DNA of 64,000 nucleotides from Salinisphaera sp. T31B1 (GCF_040361275.1 NZ_APNH01000001.1:1461001-1525000); one strand, 5' to 3'; positions 37,374 through 46,678 are shown, counted from the stretch's first letter. The notes: generated from the letters alone by a model not told the origin. Program-made: numbers and translations.

Positions 37374-38288
37374 ATGAATATCAGGGATATCGACCTGAAC
37401 CTGCTGGTCTTTCTGGACGCGCTGCTGCGTGAGCGCAGCGTGACCAAGGCCGCCCAGGCCATGGATATCAGCCAGCCGGCGATGAGCAACGCGCTTCGGC
37501 GTCTGCGTACGCTGCTGGGTGACCCGGTATTGGTACGCACGGCCGGCGGCATGCAGCCGACCGCGCGCGCCGAACAGCTGCACCGGCCGGTTCGCAACGC
37601 CCTGGCCCAGATGGAAGCCGCGATCGCCCCCAACCGTGCCTTCGAGCCCGCCACGGCCACGCGGCTGTTCACCGTGCTGATCACCGACTATGCCGCGTCC
37701 GTGCTCATGCCGCGCGTGGTGAGCGTGCTGGAGGCCGAGGCGCCCAATATCGCGCTCAATATCCTGTCCGCATCCAGCGACGCCATCGACCAGATCGAAC
37801 GCGGCGAAGCGGACTTTCTGGTCAACCGGTTCGGCAAGCTGCCGGCCAATTTTCATCAGCAGCGGCTGTGGAGCGATCGCCTGGCCTGTCTGATCCGCAA
37901 GGATCACCCGGCGCTGGTGGCCAACGACGGCGTGCTGACGCTGGAGACGTTTCTGTCACAAAAACACGTGCTGATCACCCAGACCGGCATCGGGCTGAGC
38001 CGTATCGACGAAGAGCTGGCCGACCGTGGCCTGGCTCGCGATATCAGCGTGCTTACTCGGCATTACCAGCTTCCACGCGAGCTGGTCGCCAATAGCAACA
38101 TGATCGTGGCGCTGCCTGCACGTATCGCCCGCTATCAGGCACGGCATCTCGGCCTGGCCGTGCTCGAGCCACCGGTGGAGCTGCCGGAGTTTCATATCGG
38201 CATCGCCTGGGGCGCGCTCGACCATCACGATGTCGCCCATCGCTGGCTACGCGAGCGTATCGTGGCAATCGCGCGCGAAGCGTTCTGA
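37374..38288 (+). CDS. LysR family transcriptional regulator
   Basis: 304 residues. The N-terminal winged helix-turn-helix is clear (DIDLNLLVFLDALLRERSVTKAAQAMDISQPAMSNALRRLRTLLGDPVLVRTAGGMQPT), followed by a two-lobed effector-binding domain. The DLNLL start and the S-x-x-A-M-S-N-A-L-x-R-L-R sequence place it near the NodD/PnbR/TrpI-like branch that often controls aromatic or acyl catabolism. Likely targets are its neighbours: the solute-binding-like gene upstream or the acyl-CoA catabolic operon starting at 38846. The effector is unknown. Confidence 0.92.
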   Translation: MNIRDIDLNLLVFLDALLRERSVTKAAQAMDISQPAMSNALRRLRTLLGDPVLVRTAGGMQPTARAEQLHRPVRNALAQMEAAIAPNRAFEPATATRLFTVLITDYAASVLMPRVVSVLEAEAPNIALNILSASSDAIDQIERGEADFLVNRFGKLPANFHQQRLWSDRLACLIRKDHPALVANDGVLTLETFLSQKHVLITQTGIGLSRIDEELADRGLARDISVLTRHYQLPRELVANSNMIVALPARIARYQARHLGLAVLEPPVELPEFHIGIAWGALDHHDVAHRWLRERIVAIAREAF

Positions 38289-38479
38289 TGCCGCTGCATC
38301 GCGGGGTGCCGGCATGCTTGTGATGCCGGGTTCGACGCCAGCCTCGCTGCCGGACACACCCCCGGCCCGCTGAGCTTCCGCAGGCCGGTGGCGGCGTCCC
38401 GAAGAGGCCGTCGTATTGGGCACGCCGCCGCCAACCACGGTGGCGACGGCTCGGTCGGCGCTGCCCTATGTACCGCCAC

Positions 38480-38507
38480 AGGCCGGGCCTGTGCACCGGC
38501 CCGGCCT
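38480..38507 (+). terminator. Hairpin in the LysR-SDR intergenic region
   Basis: AGGCCGGGCC, loop TGTGCACC, GGCCCGGCCT followed by TTC. It is a perfect 10-bp stem about 190 bp after the LysR stop and probably marks the end of its transcript. The rest of the 557-bp gap holds further GC-rich inverted repeats but no gene I can support. Confidence 0.4.
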
Positions 38508-38804
38508 TTCGCACGGTGTCCTGTACATGGGCACGTTCCGGCACGCACCGGCGACTTCGTACCTTAGACGCGGGGCGGCCTCCCGGCGTGCGAACAGACA
38601 AGCCGACCGGTTGCAGCGAGTATGACGAGCGCTGCGGCACAGGCCCCGGCCGTACGGGGCCGGCACGGCCGCGCATCGTGCGGCAGCGCTGACCCGTGGC
38701 TTGTGCGGGCATGCGGTTTTCGACCGCGCCGGCCGGTGTATTCGCGGGCCGGCCAAAGCACAAAGCCAGGCGAATCACGCGCCACTGCCTGTAACCGTTG
38801 TAAT

Positions 38805-38820
38805 GAACGAACGTTCGTTC
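38805..38820 (+). promoter_or_regulatory. TetR-type palindromic operator
   Basis: GAACGAACGTTCGTTC, a perfect 16-bp palindrome 25 bp before the SDR start. Palindromes of this size and composition are typical of TetR/AcrR repressors of acyl-CoA metabolism, and position just before the ribosome binding site (AAAGGAG, 38834) fits repression. No TetR gene is present within 15 kb on either side, so the repressor is encoded elsewhere. Confidence 0.55.
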
Positions 38821-38845
38821 TATGTTGTCGGCCAAAGGAGATGAC

Positions 38846-39625
38846 ATGAACGAACGAGCCAACGATCGATTCAGCCTGAACGGCCACGTTGCGCTGGTGA
38901 CCGGCGCCGGGACCGGCCTGGGCGCCAGTTTTGCCATGACGCTGGCCGAGGCAGGTGCGGCCGTGGTGCTGTGCGGCCGTCGCGAAGCGCCGCTCCAGGC
39001 TGTCGCCGAGCGCATTGTCGAGCAGGGCGGTCGCGCCTGTGCCGCACCCATGGACGTCACCGATGCCGCTTCCGTGGCGGACGCGTTCGACACCGCCGAG
39101 CAAGCGCTGGGCGTGGTGGACATCGCGGTCTGCAATGCGGGCGTGGCCGTGGCCGGAAAGGCCATCGACATGGACGAGAACGACTGGCTGACCACGATCG
39201 AGGTCAATCTGTCGGGCTGCTGGCGGGTCGCGACCGAATGCGCCCGGCGTCTGCGTGCCGCCGAGACGCCGGGCAGCGTGATCAATATCACTTCCATTCT
39301 CGGCCATCGCGTGGCCGGCATGGTCGCGCCGTATGCCGCGTCCAAGGGCGGGCTGGAACAGCTTACGCGCAGCCTGTCACTGGAATGGGCGCGCTATGGC
39401 ATCCGCGTGAACGCGCTCGCGCCGGGCTATATCGCGACCGATCTGAACCGCGCGTTCTTCGATTCCGAACCCGGGCAGAAGATGATCAAGCGTATTCCGC
39501 AACAGCGGCTGGGCGAGGTCGACGACCTGTCCGGCGCATTGCTTCTGCTGGCCTCCGACGCTGGCCGTTACATGACCGGCTCGACCATCGTGGTCGATGG
39601 CGGCCACCTGCAATCCTCTCTATAA
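38846..39625 (+). CDS. SDR family oxidoreductase (FabG-like)
   Basis: 259 residues. Classical short-chain dehydrogenase: cofactor motif TGAGTGLGASFA near residue 19, NAGVAVAG, catalytic Ser in the INITSILG region and YAASKGG with the active-site Tyr and Lys, and a C-terminal MTGSTIVVDGG. Such enzymes oxidise 3-hydroxyacyl-CoA or similar secondary alcohols. AAAGGAG stands five bases before the ATG. It is the first of four co-directional genes (SDR, acyl-CoA dehydrogenase, acyl-CoA ligase, aldolase-like) that look like a degradation route for a branched or cyclic acid. Confidence 0.9.
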   Translation: MNERANDRFSLNGHVALVTGAGTGLGASFAMTLAEAGAAVVLCGRREAPLQAVAERIVEQGGRACAAPMDVTDAASVADAFDTAEQALGVVDIAVCNAGVAVAGKAIDMDENDWLTTIEVNLSGCWRVATECARRLRAAETPGSVINITSILGHRVAGMVAPYAASKGGLEQLTRSLSLEWARYGIRVNALAPGYIATDLNRAFFDSEPGQKMIKRIPQQRLGEVDDLSGALLLLASDAGRYMTGSTIVVDGGHLQSSL

Positions 39626-39637
39626 GGGCCGCCTGCC

Positions 39638-40831
39638 ATGGATTTTCAACTCTCGCCCGAGATTCAAGACTACTGCGAACGCATCCGTGCATTCGTGGAC
39701 GACGAGCTCATTCCGCTGGAAGCCGATCCGGCCAGCTACGATGAACATGAGAACATTGCGCCCGAGCTGCTCGAGCGCATGAAAGCCAAGGTGAAACAGG
39801 CGGGTCTGTGGTCGTTGCAGATGCCCAAGGCACGCGGCGGCCAAGGCCTGTCGATTGTCGGCATGGCCGCCTGTTACGAGCAGATGAACCGCTCGATCTT
39901 CGGGCCGGTGTGTTTCAACTCGGCCGCGCCGGACGACGGCAACATGATCGTGCTGGAGAAGGTGGGCACCGAGGCACAGAAGGAATGGTTTCTCCAGCCG
40001 ATCGTCGATGGCGACGTCCGCTCGTCGTTCGCCATGACCGAGCCGCCGCCGGGCGCCGGTTCCGACCCGACGGTGATGAAGACCACGGCCACCCGCGACG
40101 GCGATGACTGGATCATCAACGGTCACAAGCATTACATCACCGGTTCGGGCGTGGCCAAGCATTTCATTCTCATTGCGCGCACCTCGGACGACACGCGCAA
40201 GGGTCTAACGGCCTTCTTGTTCCATGCCGACGACCCGGGCTGGGAGATCATCCGCCGGATCCCGATCATGGGCCCCGAAGAACACGGCGGGCATTGCGAG
40301 ATTCGTTTCGACGGCCTGCGGATTCCCGATCGCAACCGCCTCATGGAGGTGGGCGACGGTCTGAAGGTCACCCAGATCCGGCTGGGCACGGCGCGGCTGA
40401 CCCACTGCATGCGCTGGCTAGGCCTGGCGCGCCGCTCGCTGGAGATCGCCGCCGACTATGTCGACACGCGCGAAGCCTTCGGCGTGCGCCTGGCCGATCG
40501 CGAAGGCGTGCAGAACATGCTGGGCGATGCGGCCATGGCGATCCAGACCGGGCGGCTGCTGACCATGCACGCGGCCTGGAAGCTCGATCAGGGCAGTTTT
40601 GCCAAGAAAGAAGTATCGATGGCCAAGGTCAACGTCTCCGAGACGCTCCACAAGGCCGTGGATACTGCCATCCAGCTCAACGGGGCACGCGGCTATTCCA
40701 AGGACACGGTTCTGGAATGGATCTATCGCTATGCCCGGCAGGCCCGGTTGGTCGACGGCGCCTCGGAAGTGCACAAGATGGTGTTCTCGCGCACGCTGAT
40801 GGCCGAGGGCCGTGACTTCTGGGCATGGTGA
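39638..40831 (+). CDS. Acyl-CoA dehydrogenase family protein
   Basis: 397 residues, starting 12 bp after the SDR stop. The usual three-domain layout is visible: helical N-domain, the FAD-contact strand region with FAMTEPPPGAGSDPTVMKTTATRDGDDWIINGHKHYITG, and the C-terminal helical bundle with RLTHCMRWLGLARRSLEIAADY and RARLVDGASEVHKM. It should introduce a 2,3 double bond into an acyl-CoA and pass electrons to ETF. The sequence is nearer to the ACAD10/11-like and caiA-like branch than to classical medium-chain enzymes, so the substrate may be unusual. Confidence 0.9.
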   Translation: MDFQLSPEIQDYCERIRAFVDDELIPLEADPASYDEHENIAPELLERMKAKVKQAGLWSLQMPKARGGQGLSIVGMAACYEQMNRSIFGPVCFNSAAPDDGNMIVLEKVGTEAQKEWFLQPIVDGDVRSSFAMTEPPPGAGSDPTVMKTTATRDGDDWIINGHKHYITGSGVAKHFILIARTSDDTRKGLTAFLFHADDPGWEIIRRIPIMGPEEHGGHCEIRFDGLRIPDRNRLMEVGDGLKVTQIRLGTARLTHCMRWLGLARRSLEIAADYVDTREAFGVRLADREGVQNMLGDAAMAIQTGRLLTMHAAWKLDQGSFAKKEVSMAKVNVSETLHKAVDTAIQLNGARGYSKDTVLEWIYRYARQARLVDGASEVHKMVFSRTLMAEGRDFWAW

Positions 40832-40923
40832 AATAACAGCTGAGTGCACGAGCCAAGGGCATACCGCGTACCGATAAAGCGCGGGTGCCGATCGTGCCCA
40901 GCCGCCTTTCGGAGACAGACTCG

Positions 40924-42567
40924 ATGGCACAGGCCGATTACGAAGCGCTGGCCCGCAATCCAGCCAATCATTCGGCGCTTACGCCGCTGGCCTTTCTGAA
41001 ACGCTCGGCGTATATCCACGGCAACAAGACCGCGGTGATCGACCGCGACATGACGTTGACCTACCGGGCGTTCGACGAGCGTTGTCGACGCCTGGCCGAC
41101 GCGCTGGCCCAGCGTGGTATCGGCCCGGGAGACACGGTGGCGATCCTGTGCCGCAATACGCATGAAATGCTCGAAGCGCGTTATGCCGTTCCGATGCTGG
41201 GCGCGGTGCTCAACCCGATCAACACGCGTCTGGACGCGGCCACGATCGGCTTCATTCTCGAGCACGGCGATGCGAAATTGCTGATCTGCGATCACGCCTT
41301 CGGCAAAGAGGCCGGTCCCGCGATGGCGCGTCTTGATGCGCCGCCCGACATGGTCGTGATCAGCAGTCACCACGGCGCGACCGGGGAACTGTACGGCGAG
41401 CCCTATGAAGACCTGATAACCGACGGCGACTCGGCGTTCGAATGGGACAAACCTAACGACGAATGGGCGCCGTTGACGCTGCTCTACACCTCCGGCACTA
41501 CCGGCGATCCGAAGGGCGTGGTCTACCATCACCGCGGCGCCTATCTGGCGGCCATGAGCAACGCCATGGCGTTTAACATGACCGCCGACTCGGTCTACCT
41601 GTGGACATTGCCCATGTTCCACTGCGACGGCTGGGGCTATGTCTGGGCGGTGACCGCCGCCGGGGGGACCCATGTCTGTCTGGAGGCGATCGATACCGAT
41701 CGAATTCACGAACGCATGGAGACCTGTAGGGTGACGCATCTGTGCGGCGCGCCGATCGTGCTCAACAGCCTGTTGGCCGATTTCGCCAAGCGCGGGCTGA
41801 CGCTGAGCGTAAGCGCGGATTTCGCCCTGGGCGGCGCCGCGCCCCCGGCCGCGGTCATTTCGCGCGCCAAGGCGATCGGCTTCGAGATCACCCATCTCTA
41901 CGGGCTCACCGAAACCTACGGGCCGTCGGCACTGTGTGTCTGGCAGCCGGCCTGGGGAGAGTTGTCCGTCAACGAGCTGGCCGGGCGCATGGCGCGACAG
42001 GGCGTAGCTAACTTCGCCATCGACGATTTCACCGTGCTCGGCCTCGAAGACGGCACACCGGTGCCGTTCGACGGCCAGACGCTGGGCGAGATCTGTATTC
42101 GCGGCAATACAGTCATGGCGGGGTATCTTAAGAATCCGTCCAAGACGTCGGAAGCATTCGCCGACGGCTGGTTCCACAGCGGCGATCTGGCGGTAACCCA
42201 TCCGGACGGTTATATCGAGATCAAGGACCGCGCCAAGGACATCATCATCTCGGGCGGCGAGAACATTTCCAGCCTTGAAGTCGAGGACGTGCTCTACTCT
42301 CACGATGCCGTGGCCGAAGCCGCTGTGGTCGCCTGGCCGGACGATAAGTGGGGCGAGGTGCCCTGTGCGTTTGTCACCCTCAACCAGGAAGAAACCGTCG
42401 ACGCCGACACGCTGATCGCCTATTGCCGCGATCGTATGGCGCATTTCAAGGCGCCCAAACATATCGTGTTCGGCGAACTGCCGAAGACGGCCACCGGCAA
42501 GATCCGAAAGAACGTGCTGCGCGAGCGTGCCGAAGCACCGAGCACCGATCGGCAGTCGCGCGACTAG
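40924..42567 (+). CDS. Acyl-CoA synthetase (AMP-forming ligase)
   Basis: 547 residues of the ANL superfamily. The P-loop LLYTSGTTGDPKGV is near residue 195, the aromatic-gate region ITHLYGLTETYGPSA near 325, the hinge WFHSGDLAVTHPDGYIEIKDRAKDIIISGGENISS near 420-450 and the catalytic C-terminal Lys in PKTATGKIRK near 530. It activates a carboxylic acid with ATP and CoA. GGAG lies about ten bases before the ATG. It probably provides the CoA ester used by the dehydrogenases encoded upstream. Confidence 0.92.
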   Translation: MAQADYEALARNPANHSALTPLAFLKRSAYIHGNKTAVIDRDMTLTYRAFDERCRRLADALAQRGIGPGDTVAILCRNTHEMLEARYAVPMLGAVLNPINTRLDAATIGFILEHGDAKLLICDHAFGKEAGPAMARLDAPPDMVVISSHHGATGELYGEPYEDLITDGDSAFEWDKPNDEWAPLTLLYTSGTTGDPKGVVYHHRGAYLAAMSNAMAFNMTADSVYLWTLPMFHCDGWGYVWAVTAAGGTHVCLEAIDTDRIHERMETCRVTHLCGAPIVLNSLLADFAKRGLTLSVSADFALGGAAPPAAVISRAKAIGFEITHLYGLTETYGPSALCVWQPAWGELSVNELAGRMARQGVANFAIDDFTVLGLEDGTPVPFDGQTLGEICIRGNTVMAGYLKNPSKTSEAFADGWFHSGDLAVTHPDGYIEIKDRAKDIIISGGENISSLEVEDVLYSHDAVAEAAVVAWPDDKWGEVPCAFVTLNQEETVDADTLIAYCRDRMAHFKAPKHIVFGELPKTATGKIRKNVLRERAEAPSTDRQSRD

Positions 42568-42722
42568 CGGCGTCCCTATCCAGCACCTGGCATCGCGCGG
42601 CGCGCCCCAAGCACGCGGCGCGTGTGCTCGGCCGGACCGTTCGCGCGGCTGGTAGAGTCACAACCGTGGCTGGTCACATTCCCGGTCGCGTATTGGCCCA
42701 TATGAACCAGCGGCATCACGCT

Positions 42723-43613
42723 ATGCGCCTGTTCGAAGGACTGTCCGCCTTTCCCATCACGCCGACCGACGCCCACGCCCGGGTCGACGAACACGCCTTC
42801 CAGCGCGTACTCGAACCGCTCATCACGGCCGGCGTGGATTCGATCGGCGTGCTCGGCAGCACCGGCTCGTATGTGTATCTCAACCGCGAGCAACGCCGAC
42901 GTGCGATCGAGATCGCGGTAGCCATCGCGAACGGTCGGGTGCCCGTCATCGCCGGCATCGGTGCCATGCGAACCGACACGGTCATGGGTATGGCCGAAGA
43001 CGCGGTGGCCGCCGGGGCCGAAGGGCTGCTGTTGGCGCCGGTATCGTATATCCCGCTGACCGACGACGAAGTCCGCGCGCACGTGCAAGCCATTGCCAAT
43101 GCCGCCGAACGGCCGATCTGTCTGTATAACAACCCGACGACCACGCGCTTCGATTTCCACGCGGCGCTCGTTGGCCAGCTCAGCGCCCACCCGAACATCG
43201 CAGCCATCAAGACGCCGGCCCCGGCTCACGATCCAGCGACTTACCATGCGTCGCTGACTGCACAGGTCGAGGCCTCGTTCTCGGTGGGCTACAGCGTCGA
43301 TGCGCTGGCCTGCGAAGCCCTCATCGCCGGCGGACAGGCGTGGTATTCGGCCATGGCCGGCGTCTTTCCCGAGCGTTGTCTTGCACTTGCGCGAGCGGCT
43401 CGTGCGGGCAACGCAACGCAGGCACGTCGTCTCGATGCGGCCTTGCAGCCGCTGTGGGCCTTATGTAGCCGCCATAGCAGCTACCGGGTGGCCCATGAAG
43501 CCGCCCGCCTGCTGGGCCATACATCGCGCCCGCCGTTGCGCCCGATCGCGCCGCTGCCGAGCCGGGCGAGCGACGACCTCGCGGACGTTATCACGCGCCT
43601 GAAACTGCGCTGA
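42723..43613 (+). CDS. DapA-like dihydrodipicolinate synthase family aldolase
   Basis: 296 residues, a (beta/alpha)8 class I aldolase. It starts MRLFEGLSAFPITPTD and has GVLGSTGSYVYLNREQRRRAIE, the Tyr in LYNNPTTTRFDF (about residue 135) and the Schiff-base Lys in AAIKTPAP (about 160). True DapA would belong to a lysine biosynthetic context and shows a more conserved GTTGE motif; here GSTGS and the catabolic neighbours suggest a pyruvate-dependent aldolase or lyase of a degradation pathway. The start is uncertain between the ATG at 42702 and that at 42723; the latter gives the family-like N-terminus. Confidence 0.82.
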   Translation: MRLFEGLSAFPITPTDAHARVDEHAFQRVLEPLITAGVDSIGVLGSTGSYVYLNREQRRRAIEIAVAIANGRVPVIAGIGAMRTDTVMGMAEDAVAAGAEGLLLAPVSYIPLTDDEVRAHVQAIANAAERPICLYNNPTTTRFDFHAALVGQLSAHPNIAAIKTPAPAHDPATYHASLTAQVEASFSVGYSVDALACEALIAGGQAWYSAMAGVFPERCLALARAARAGNATQARRLDAALQPLWALCSRHSSYRVAHEAARLLGHTSRPPLRPIAPLPSRASDDLADVITRLKLR

Positions 43614-43914
43614 ATAACGCCATCGGCCGGTAAGACCGGATCCAGGCCGCAACCCGTTGCGCCGGCGTGTGAAATTGGCAGCCGTGAAGTTCGGTGCTCA
43701 TTGAACTGGGTAGGTGTTAGCAAGCGGAGTTGGTCATAAAAAACCTCCTGAATGGTGTTTTCTGCACGCATTCACCGAAGCGGCATTTCTTTGCATGTCA
43801 TCGGTGTGTCGAAAAAAGTGATCAGTGCAAACCGCTATCCCTGCTTGACATTGATGCGTGCACCGTCGAGCTGGTCTGATCCACGTGGCCTCTCGAGGCG
43901 GCCAGCCACGTGGC
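43614..43914. other. Trailer side of the CRISPR array
   Basis: No gene. Just before the first recognised repeat, 43877-43914 contains two copies of CCACGTGG around TCTCGAGG, and GATCCACG at 43878 echoes the repeat. This may be a decayed further repeat at the old end of the array. Confidence 0.35.
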
Positions 43915-45139
43915 GTTTCAATCCACGCGGCCCATGCGGGCCGCGACGCCGCGATCTGGTTCAGCGTCAGATGACGGTCGGTGTTGCGATCCACGCGACC
44001 CGTGCGGGCCGCGACAAGGAGTGGCGGGAAGCGCTGCAATCGCTACAGGTTTCGATCCACGCGACCCGTGCGGGCCGCGACAAGTAGTCGGCCATCGGGC
44101 CGCCGCCAGTCGACAGGTGACCCGTGCGGGCCGCGACGAAACCCCATTCGCGAATGCGGGGGCCGGTGATGTTTCGATCCACGCGACCCGTGCGGGCCGC
44201 GACTCACCCGCACCGGATCGCCCGGCTCCGTCACGGGTTTCGATCCACGCGACCCGTGCGGGCCGCGACCGTACGGCACCTCCAGGCCAGCGGCGATGCC
44301 GTGGTTTCGATCCACGCGACCCGTGCGGGCCGCGACTTTTGTTGAACGTCAGCACTCGCGCATTATCATCGTTTCGATCCACGCGACCCGTGCGGGCCGC
44401 GACGCGAATGCGCCCCTGAATGACCAAGCGGGGACCGGGTTTCGATCCACGCGACCCGTGCGGGCCGCGACTTTTGGTATGCATAAAGTCCGTTTCATTA
44501 GACGTGTTTCGATCCACGCGACCCGTGCGGGCCGCGACCGGCCGGGATCTCGCTGGCCCAGCGCTCGTAGTCGTTTCGATCCACGCGACCCGTGCGGGCC
44601 GCGACCATCTCACCGCTGCGGCTCTGGATATAGCTCTGGGTTTCGATCCACGCGACCCGTGCGGGCCGCGACGCGAGATCGCGGCCGAGATCGACGGCGA
44701 GCGCGAGTTTCGATCCACGCGACCCGTGCGGGCCGCGACGCGTATGCGATCCGCTCGAAAGCCTGGATATTGGTTTCGATCCACGCGACCCGTGCGGGCC
44801 GCGACAGGAGGACCCGAGGTCCTCCCGCAGCGTCTCGTAGTTTCGATCCACGCGACCCGTGCGGGCCGCGACGTTTGCCGCTTATCTATTTGCAGGCTCT
44901 AGTCGGTTTCGATCCACGCGACCCGTGCGGGCCGCGACTGACAGGCGATGTATTTAAAAACGCTCCGATTGAGTTTCGATCCACGCGACCCGTGCGGGCC
45001 GCGACGCGCGTGCCGCCGTCGCCCAGCTGGCGGTAATAGGTTTCGATCCACGCGACCCGTGCGGGCCGCGACAGGCGGGGCTCGATCAGTGTTTCTTCGA
45101 TGCCGAGTTTCGATCCACGCGACCCGTGCGGGCCGCGAC
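43915..45139 (-). CRISPR. Type I-C CRISPR array, 19 repeats and 18 spacers
   Basis: 33-bp repeats that on the plus strand begin GTTTCGATCCACGCGACCC and end GTGCGGGCCGCGAC; read on the minus strand they end in the I-C handle TGGATCGAAAC, with a GC stem before it. Repeats start at 43915, 43983, 44049, (44106), 44171, 44237, 44304, 44371, 44439, 44506, 44573, 44640, 44707, 44773, 44840, 44906, 44973, 45040 and 45107. Spacers are 32-35 bp, mostly 34, apart from one beside the broken repeat. The repeat at 43915 has several changes, that at 43983 one, and the one at 44106 has lost its handle half: decay at the end away from cas genes, as expected for the oldest end. Transcription should run from the leader near 45140 toward 43915. 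I could not identify spacer targets. Confidence 0.98.
44106..44138 (-). repeat. Truncated CRISPR repeat lacking the crRNA handle
   Basis: Only the last 19 plus-strand bases (GACCCGTGCGGGCCGCGAC, 44120-44138) are intact. The distance between the neighbouring full repeats is about 12 bp short of normal, so a small deletion took the half that encodes the GGATCGAAAC handle. The crRNA of the adjacent spacer (44082-44119) is therefore unlikely to be functional. Confidence 0.85.
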
Positions 45140-45336
45140 AGCGATCGTCCAAGCGACTGTTTTCAATGCCTGAATACAGATACTTCGGCGAACGTTGTTC
45201 ATTTTGCCCGACTTCAAGAAAAGGGCAATGGCGATGCTGGATTAACAAGCTGATTTACTGGGTTGTTAAAGAGCCGCGAATACCCCGTGCATTCTAGGTA
45301 CGCTTGGGGTTCGCAAAAGCCAGCGTTTGGAGCGCG
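45140..45336 (-). promoter_or_regulatory. CRISPR leader between cas2 and the array
   Basis: A 197-bp AT-richer stretch directly beside the intact, newest end of the array. It includes the inverted repeat TTAACAA (45242) and TTGTTAA (45263), a possible protein-binding site for spacer integration or the array promoter. Confidence 0.7.
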
Positions 45337-45627
45337 TCAGAGAATCAGTGGCGCGTTGAGGTCACGGACCGGTTTGGCGCCGATGTGTTCGACGCGGCGC
45401 TGCCATTCTCGCCCGAGGAAATAGAAACGTAGACTGTCGGTGTCCGCGTTAATGATATCGCAGAGCCGGTTTTTCAGTTTGACCCACTGATCCGGCTCAA
45501 CTTCTATTTCGAATACTGAGTACTGCACGCGTTGGCCGTAATCCAGGCAGGCTTTGCCTACGCGTCGCAGTCTCCGCGGACCATCTCCGCTGACCACGCT
45601 TACGTCGTAACTGACCAGTACCATCAT
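45337..45627 (-). CDS. cas2: CRISPR-associated endonuclease Cas2 (type I-C)
   Basis: 96 residues, the usual size. It begins MMVLVSYDVSVVSGDGPRRLRRVGKAC, with the conserved Asp at the end of the first strand of the ferredoxin-like fold, and continues GQRVQYSVFEIEVEPDQWVKLKNRL, both hallmarks of the I-C Cas2. It forms the Cas1-Cas2 integrase that inserts new spacers at the leader-proximal repeat. It is the last gene of the cas operon, ten bases after cas1. Confidence 0.97.
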   Translation of the reverse strand: MMVLVSYDVSVVSGDGPRRLRRVGKACLDYGQRVQYSVFEIEVEPDQWVKLKNRLCDIINADTDSLRFYFLGREWQRRVEHIGAKPVRDLNAPLIL

Positions 45628-45637
45628 GGCGAGTTGC

Positions 45638-46678
45638 CTATTGCCAGATAAATGGGGGGTATGCGTCGAGGTCGCCCCGCAGGTGGCGTGCGAGTAGTTG
45701 CGCTTGAAGGCTTGGGACCAGGCCCAGTGGGGCTGTTTCGCCTAGAAAAGGATGCGTCAGCTCTTCGCGTTTACGCTCTTGATACGTCGTCAATACAGTT
45801 TTGCGAGCATCGTCACTGAGCAACACCGCGCCACTTTCGGCGACAGAAAAGTCCTTGGCCTTGATCTGACGGCGATTGATAAGAGTCAGCGCAAGCCGGT
45901 CGGCCAGGATCGGCCGGAATTCCTCGGCGAGATCCAGCGCCAGACTCGGGCGCCCCGGTCGATCGCGGTGGAGAAATCCCACAGCCGAATCCAGCCCGGT
46001 TTGTTCCAACGCCGATCGGCAATCGTGTGTGAGCAACGTGTAGAGAAACGACAGTAGGGCGTTGACGCGATCGCGCGGCGGGCGGCGATTGCGCCCGCTG
46101 AACACAAACTCGTCTTCTTCGCTGTTGATCAGCGCAGCGAAACTACCGAAATAACTTTGCGCGGCTTCGCCCTCCAATCCACGCAGCACTTGCGCGTCGT
46201 AGGTTTCGAGCAGACGTGTGCCGATTCGTTCCAGACGTTTGACGGTCGATTCGAGTGCGCGGCGGTCGGCGTCGTGTAGCCGATCCCCGCGGTCACGCAG
46301 CTGTCGGCGCGCGACAGCGCGTTGGTTGTGTATCTTGCCGATCAGCAAATGCCGGATGATCGGTACGCATCGCTCGGGATCATCGGTCGCGCGGTATTGA
46401 GTGCGTCGCAGCAGCACGTTGCCAGAGACGGGCCCTTCTACACGCGCCTGAAATCGGCCGTTCGGTGTGAAATAGCTGATCGCGATGGCCTGCTCGCAGC
46501 AATAGGCCATCAAGGGCGGCGACACTAATACACGCCCGAAGCAGACTAGCGATTCGAGCATGTGTGCTGGGATGCGGCCACGCTCTTCGCTCTCGATCAT
46601 CATGACGATATTAGCGCCGTCTATCTTCAGCCAAGCACCTTCGCTCGTCACGTAGAGCGTATTGAGTAGGCGTCTCAC
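45638..46678 (-). CDS. cas1: CRISPR-associated endonuclease Cas1 (type I-C)
   Basis: 346 residues. The beta-strand N-domain starts MRRLLNTLYVTSEGAWLKIDGANIVM; the helical catalytic domain holds the metal-binding Glu in RGLEGEAAQSYF, the His in VGFLHRDRPGRPSLALDLAEEFRP and the Asp in the same stretch. It is the integrase of spacer acquisition. It lies 3 bp after cas4, which is the normal I-C order cas4-cas1-cas2. All catalytic residues are present, so acquisition is likely to be functional. Confidence 0.97.
   Translation of the reverse strand: MRRLLNTLYVTSEGAWLKIDGANIVMMIESEERGRIPAHMLESLVCFGRVLVSPPLMAYCCEQAIAISYFTPNGRFQARVEGPVSGNVLLRRTQYRATDDPERCVPIIRHLLIGKIHNQRAVARRQLRDRGDRLHDADRRALESTVKRLERIGTRLLETYDAQVLRGLEGEAAQSYFGSFAALINSEEDEFVFSGRNRRPPRDRVNALLSFLYTLLTHDCRSALEQTGLDSAVGFLHRDRPGRPSLALDLAEEFRPILADRLALTLINRRQIKAKDFSVAESGAVLLSDDARKTVLTTYQERKREELTHPFLGETAPLGLVPSLQAQLLARHLRGDLDAYPPFIWQ

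Noticed and set aside
43918-45253. Several long open frames on both strands rich in repeated RSTRPVRAAT or ARTGRVDRN units
   Set aside because: These are translations of the CRISPR repeats, not genes.
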